A stretch of DNA of 29,290 nt from a virus. This document shows, piece after piece, positions 27,352 to 29,290 of the stretch. The stretch is taken from positions 1-29,290 of the IMG/VR virus record IMGVR_UViG_3300010045_000009. One strand, 5' to 3'. Position 1 is the stretch's first letter. Each line of letters starts with the position of its first letter. Under the pieces are notes generated by a model. The model saw only the letters and a list, made by a program, of their open reading frames with translations, did not search any database and was not told where the DNA came from. The position numbers were made by a program, and so were the translations under genes.

Positions 27352-29290
27352 CGTAGCCGTCGTCCTCGGGGATCGGCGCACGCGGGGCCGCCTGCTGCTG
27401 AACGGCGCCGCGCTGCGGCCGGGGCTCGGTGGCGCGGATCAGCTTGGCGATGACGTCCGCCTTGCCCTTCTCTTCGGTCGCGGCGGCGTCGGCGTTGGCC
27501 TTGATCCCCTCGGCCCCGGCCGCCGCCCGATCCTTCAGCGCCTTCGCCTTCTTCGCGTCGGTGTCCGCCTTGGTGTTGTCCACGATGGCGGCGTTGTTCG
27601 CCAGTTCGATCTGCTTGGCCTGCGCCTCGACGGGGTCCGGCTGCTCGGTCTTCTGAAGGCGCTTGCGGATGCCGTCCGCGAGCTTGTTCGCGACCGTCGC
27701 GGGCAGGTCGAGGAACGGCAGCATGTCGGCGATTTCCTCGGCCCCGATCACGCCTTGGGCATAGAGTTCGGGCAGCAGCGGCCCGAGCGTCGCCATGACC
27801 TTCGCCTTCTGGTTCGGCCCGGCGGGCGCCTCATCGACGACGATGTCGTACTCCTGCGCCTCGACCGTCTTCGCGACCGGGACGTACTGCGACGTGCCCT
27901 TGTCCACGATCCGCACCAGCTTGTCGTCGGGCAGGAATTCCCTGATCTGCGCCAGCAGCAGGCGGCCTTGATCGCGCTGGTAGCGGCGCTTCGCGTCGAA
28001 GAACGCCGAGAGGATGCCGTAGGCGGCCTGCTTGCGCTGCTGCTCAAGCACACCCGCCTGTTCGCGGCCGACCAGCCCGAGGATTTCCTCGTTCACGCCG
28101 GTACAGGCCTTCACCATGTCCTTCGCGAATTCCATGAGGCTGAAGAGCGCCGGATTGATCGGCGTCGGGCTCTTCGGCTGCACCTTCGCGCCCTGCGCGT
28201 TCGACAGACTGCCAGGTTTCAGCCACGTGATCTTGTCGGCCGCCGCCCAGGTCGCCTCGAATTTGCGGATGTCGGCGACCGCGTCCTCTTCCATCAACAG
28301 GCCGCCGTTGGCGTTGGTCCGCACGATGTGAAGAATTTCAGAGTAGAGCTTGTTCGTGAACATCTGCGGGTCGCGCATCGCGCGGCAGAGTCCGAACCAC
28401 GTTCCTTTGTTGCGGTCACGCTTCCCGGTGATCGCCTTGTAGCGGAAGCTCTTCTCCTTCAACTCCTCTTCGAACAGGATCACGTCGTTGGCGACGATGG
28501 CCCGGTAGTAGACCTTCTCCCACGTCCGTGTGCTGGGGAGGTTCGGATCGGTCATAAGGGCCTGTTCGAAGGCCTCGGGCCGCAGGATTCCGACCTTCAC
28601 GACGTTCGGGTCTTCCGGCGACGGCAGCGGCGCCAGGAACGCCTGTTCCTTCTCCCACCACTGCCATTCGCAGACCATGACCTCATCGGCCCCGGTCCCG
28701 GTCCCGAGCATGCCGGACGTGTAGCGGGTCTTCGGGTTGACGATGGTCACCCGCTTCCCGGCGTCCGTGCCGTGGTAGCCCTCGGGCTCGGCGTCCGGCC
28801 GCCCGATTTCACGGGCGTACTCCTCGAATTCGTCGCGGCTCATCCCCCACGTCCGCTTCAGGTAGCGGGCGTCCTCGAAATTCGGCTTCTTCGCGCTCGC
28901 GTCGGCGCGCATTTCGAGCGGATCGGTCCGCTCCTTCTTCAGGCTGATATCCTGCCCCTCAAGCTCGGGGGAGGAACAGGTCCAGCCGACGCCGCAGATC
29001 AGCGTGTCGTAGAAGGCCTCGCTGTCCTCCTGATCGCCGTTCGACTCGTCGTTGATGTACTGCGCCGCTTGGGTAAGCACGTCGGCGACGCCCTGATCGC
29101 CGACCTCGCGGGGGTAGTAGTTGACCTGCTGGCGGTTCTGGATTTCGGCCCCGGCGACCGCGTCGAGGGTCGGGCCGGTGATGTTGAACACCACCGGAAT
29201 CCGGCCGTTGTCCTCAATCGCCGAGCGGTCGGTCGGCGACCACTGGTGACCGGCGGCGAAGTCGTAGTCCCGCTTCGCATCCTCGTCCCA
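27344..29290 (-). CDS. Portal protein, P22-like; N-terminus cut by window edge
   Basis: The open frame continues unbroken to the window edge (29290) and gives 648 visible residues. The first visible residues (WDEDAKRDYDFAAGHQWSPT) match the P22-type portal start (D-Y-x-F-x-A-G-x-Q-W). They are followed by IPVVFNITGPTLDAVAGAEI (V/L-x-F/I-N ... V-x-G) and NRQQVNYYPREVGDQGVADV. Later blocks include YKAITGKRDRNKGTWFGLCR, ALFSLMEFAKDMVKACTGVN and EEILGLVGREQAGVLEQQRK (the N-E-E-I/L-G ... Q-x-G-x-x family segment). A long Ala/Lys/Asp-rich helical C-terminus fits the barrel/tail region. The portal is the ring through which DNA is packaged and ejected. The true start and the terminase genes lie to the right of the window. 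Confidence 0.88.
   Translation of the reverse strand, partial: WDEDAKRDYDFAAGHQWSPTDRSAIEDNGRIPVVFNITGPTLDAVAGAEIQNRQQVNYYPREVGDQGVADVLTQAAQYINDESNGDQEDSEAFYDTLICGVGWTCSSPELEGQDISLKKERTDPLEMRADASAKKPNFEDARYLKRTWGMSRDEFEEYAREIGRPDAEPEGYHGTDAGKRVTIVNPKTRYTSGMLGTGTGADEVMVCEWQWWEKEQAFLAPLPSPEDPNVVKVGILRPEAFEQALMTDPNLPSTRTWEKVYYRAIVANDVILFEEELKEKSFRYKAITGKRDRNKGTWFGLCRAMRDPQMFTNKLYSEILHIVRTNANGGLLMEEDAVADIRKFEATWAAADKITWLKPGSLSNAQGAKVQPKSPTPINPALFSLMEFAKDMVKACTGVNEEILGLVGREQAGVLEQQRKQAAYGILSAFFDAKRRYQRDQGRLLLAQIREFLPDDKLVRIVDKGTSQYVPVAKTVEAQEYDIVVDEAPAGPNQKAKVMATLGPLLPELYAQGVIGAEEIADMLPFLDLPATVANKLADGIRKRLQKTEQPDPVEAQAKQIELANNAAIVDNTKADTDAKKAKALKDRAAAGAEGIKANADAAATEEKGKADVIAKLIRATEPRPQRGAVQQQAAPRAPIPEDDGYDV

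Overview
The window is a 29.3 kb stretch of a temperate tailed bacteriophage (or plasmid-like prophage) genome. The host is probably an alphaproteobacterium. Reasons are the very high GC content with almost wall-to-wall coding, and a GcrA-type regulator at the left edge (GcrA is a cell-cycle regulator known only from Alphaproteobacteria). The virion genes are of the short-tailed type: an N4-gp56-family major capsid protein, a P22-like portal, an SU10-like adaptor and large internal virion proteins.

Layout. (1) Positions 1-5459, minus strand, are the replication operon. It reads right to left: small HTH regulator, RuvC-like resolvase, two small unknown proteins, SSB-like protein, primase-polymerase/helicase-like protein, unknown protein, GcrA-like regulator (cut by the window edge). 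Most junctions are stop/start overlaps. (2) Positions 5460-5953 are an AT-richer non-coding control region between divergent operons, with several inverted repeats and a recurring TCACATTG motif. (3) Positions 5954-10192, plus strand, hold nine genes: DNA-binding and Cys-rich small proteins of unknown role, ending with an excisionase-like wHTH gene. (4) A P4-type tyrosine integrase (10170-11417, minus) is followed by a non-coding attP-like region with three copies of a 10-bp arm-site-like repeat. (5) Positions 11638-12750, minus strand, hold three small unknown genes and a 56-aa two-helix membrane protein that is holin-like in shape. (6) Positions 12837-29290, minus strand, are the virion operon. 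From right to left it reads portal (cut by the edge), two small genes, scaffold, a four-gene accessory cassette, major capsid protein, twin 124-aa head proteins, adaptor, fibre and surface proteins including a SPRY-like one, a stopper/hub-like protein, and the internal/ejection proteins, one with a lytic transglycosylase domain.

How it fits together. The control region and its HTH protein probably decide between lysis and lysogeny. The left operon replicates DNA through primase, SSB and a Holliday-junction resolvase, and the integrase with the excisionase-like protein moves the genome in and out of the host chromosome. Because phage genes lie on both sides of an apparently intact attP, the sequence looks like free (virion, circular or permuted) phage DNA rather than an integrated prophage. 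The terminase genes are expected just beyond the right edge, and no classical endolysin is visible.

Most interesting points: the control-region motif cluster, a capsid-gene leader whose ribosome-binding region lies in a long stem, a four-gene cassette bounded by stem-loops that separates scaffold from capsid, a phage-borne GcrA homologue, and a 416-aa protein built from repeated HTH-like units.
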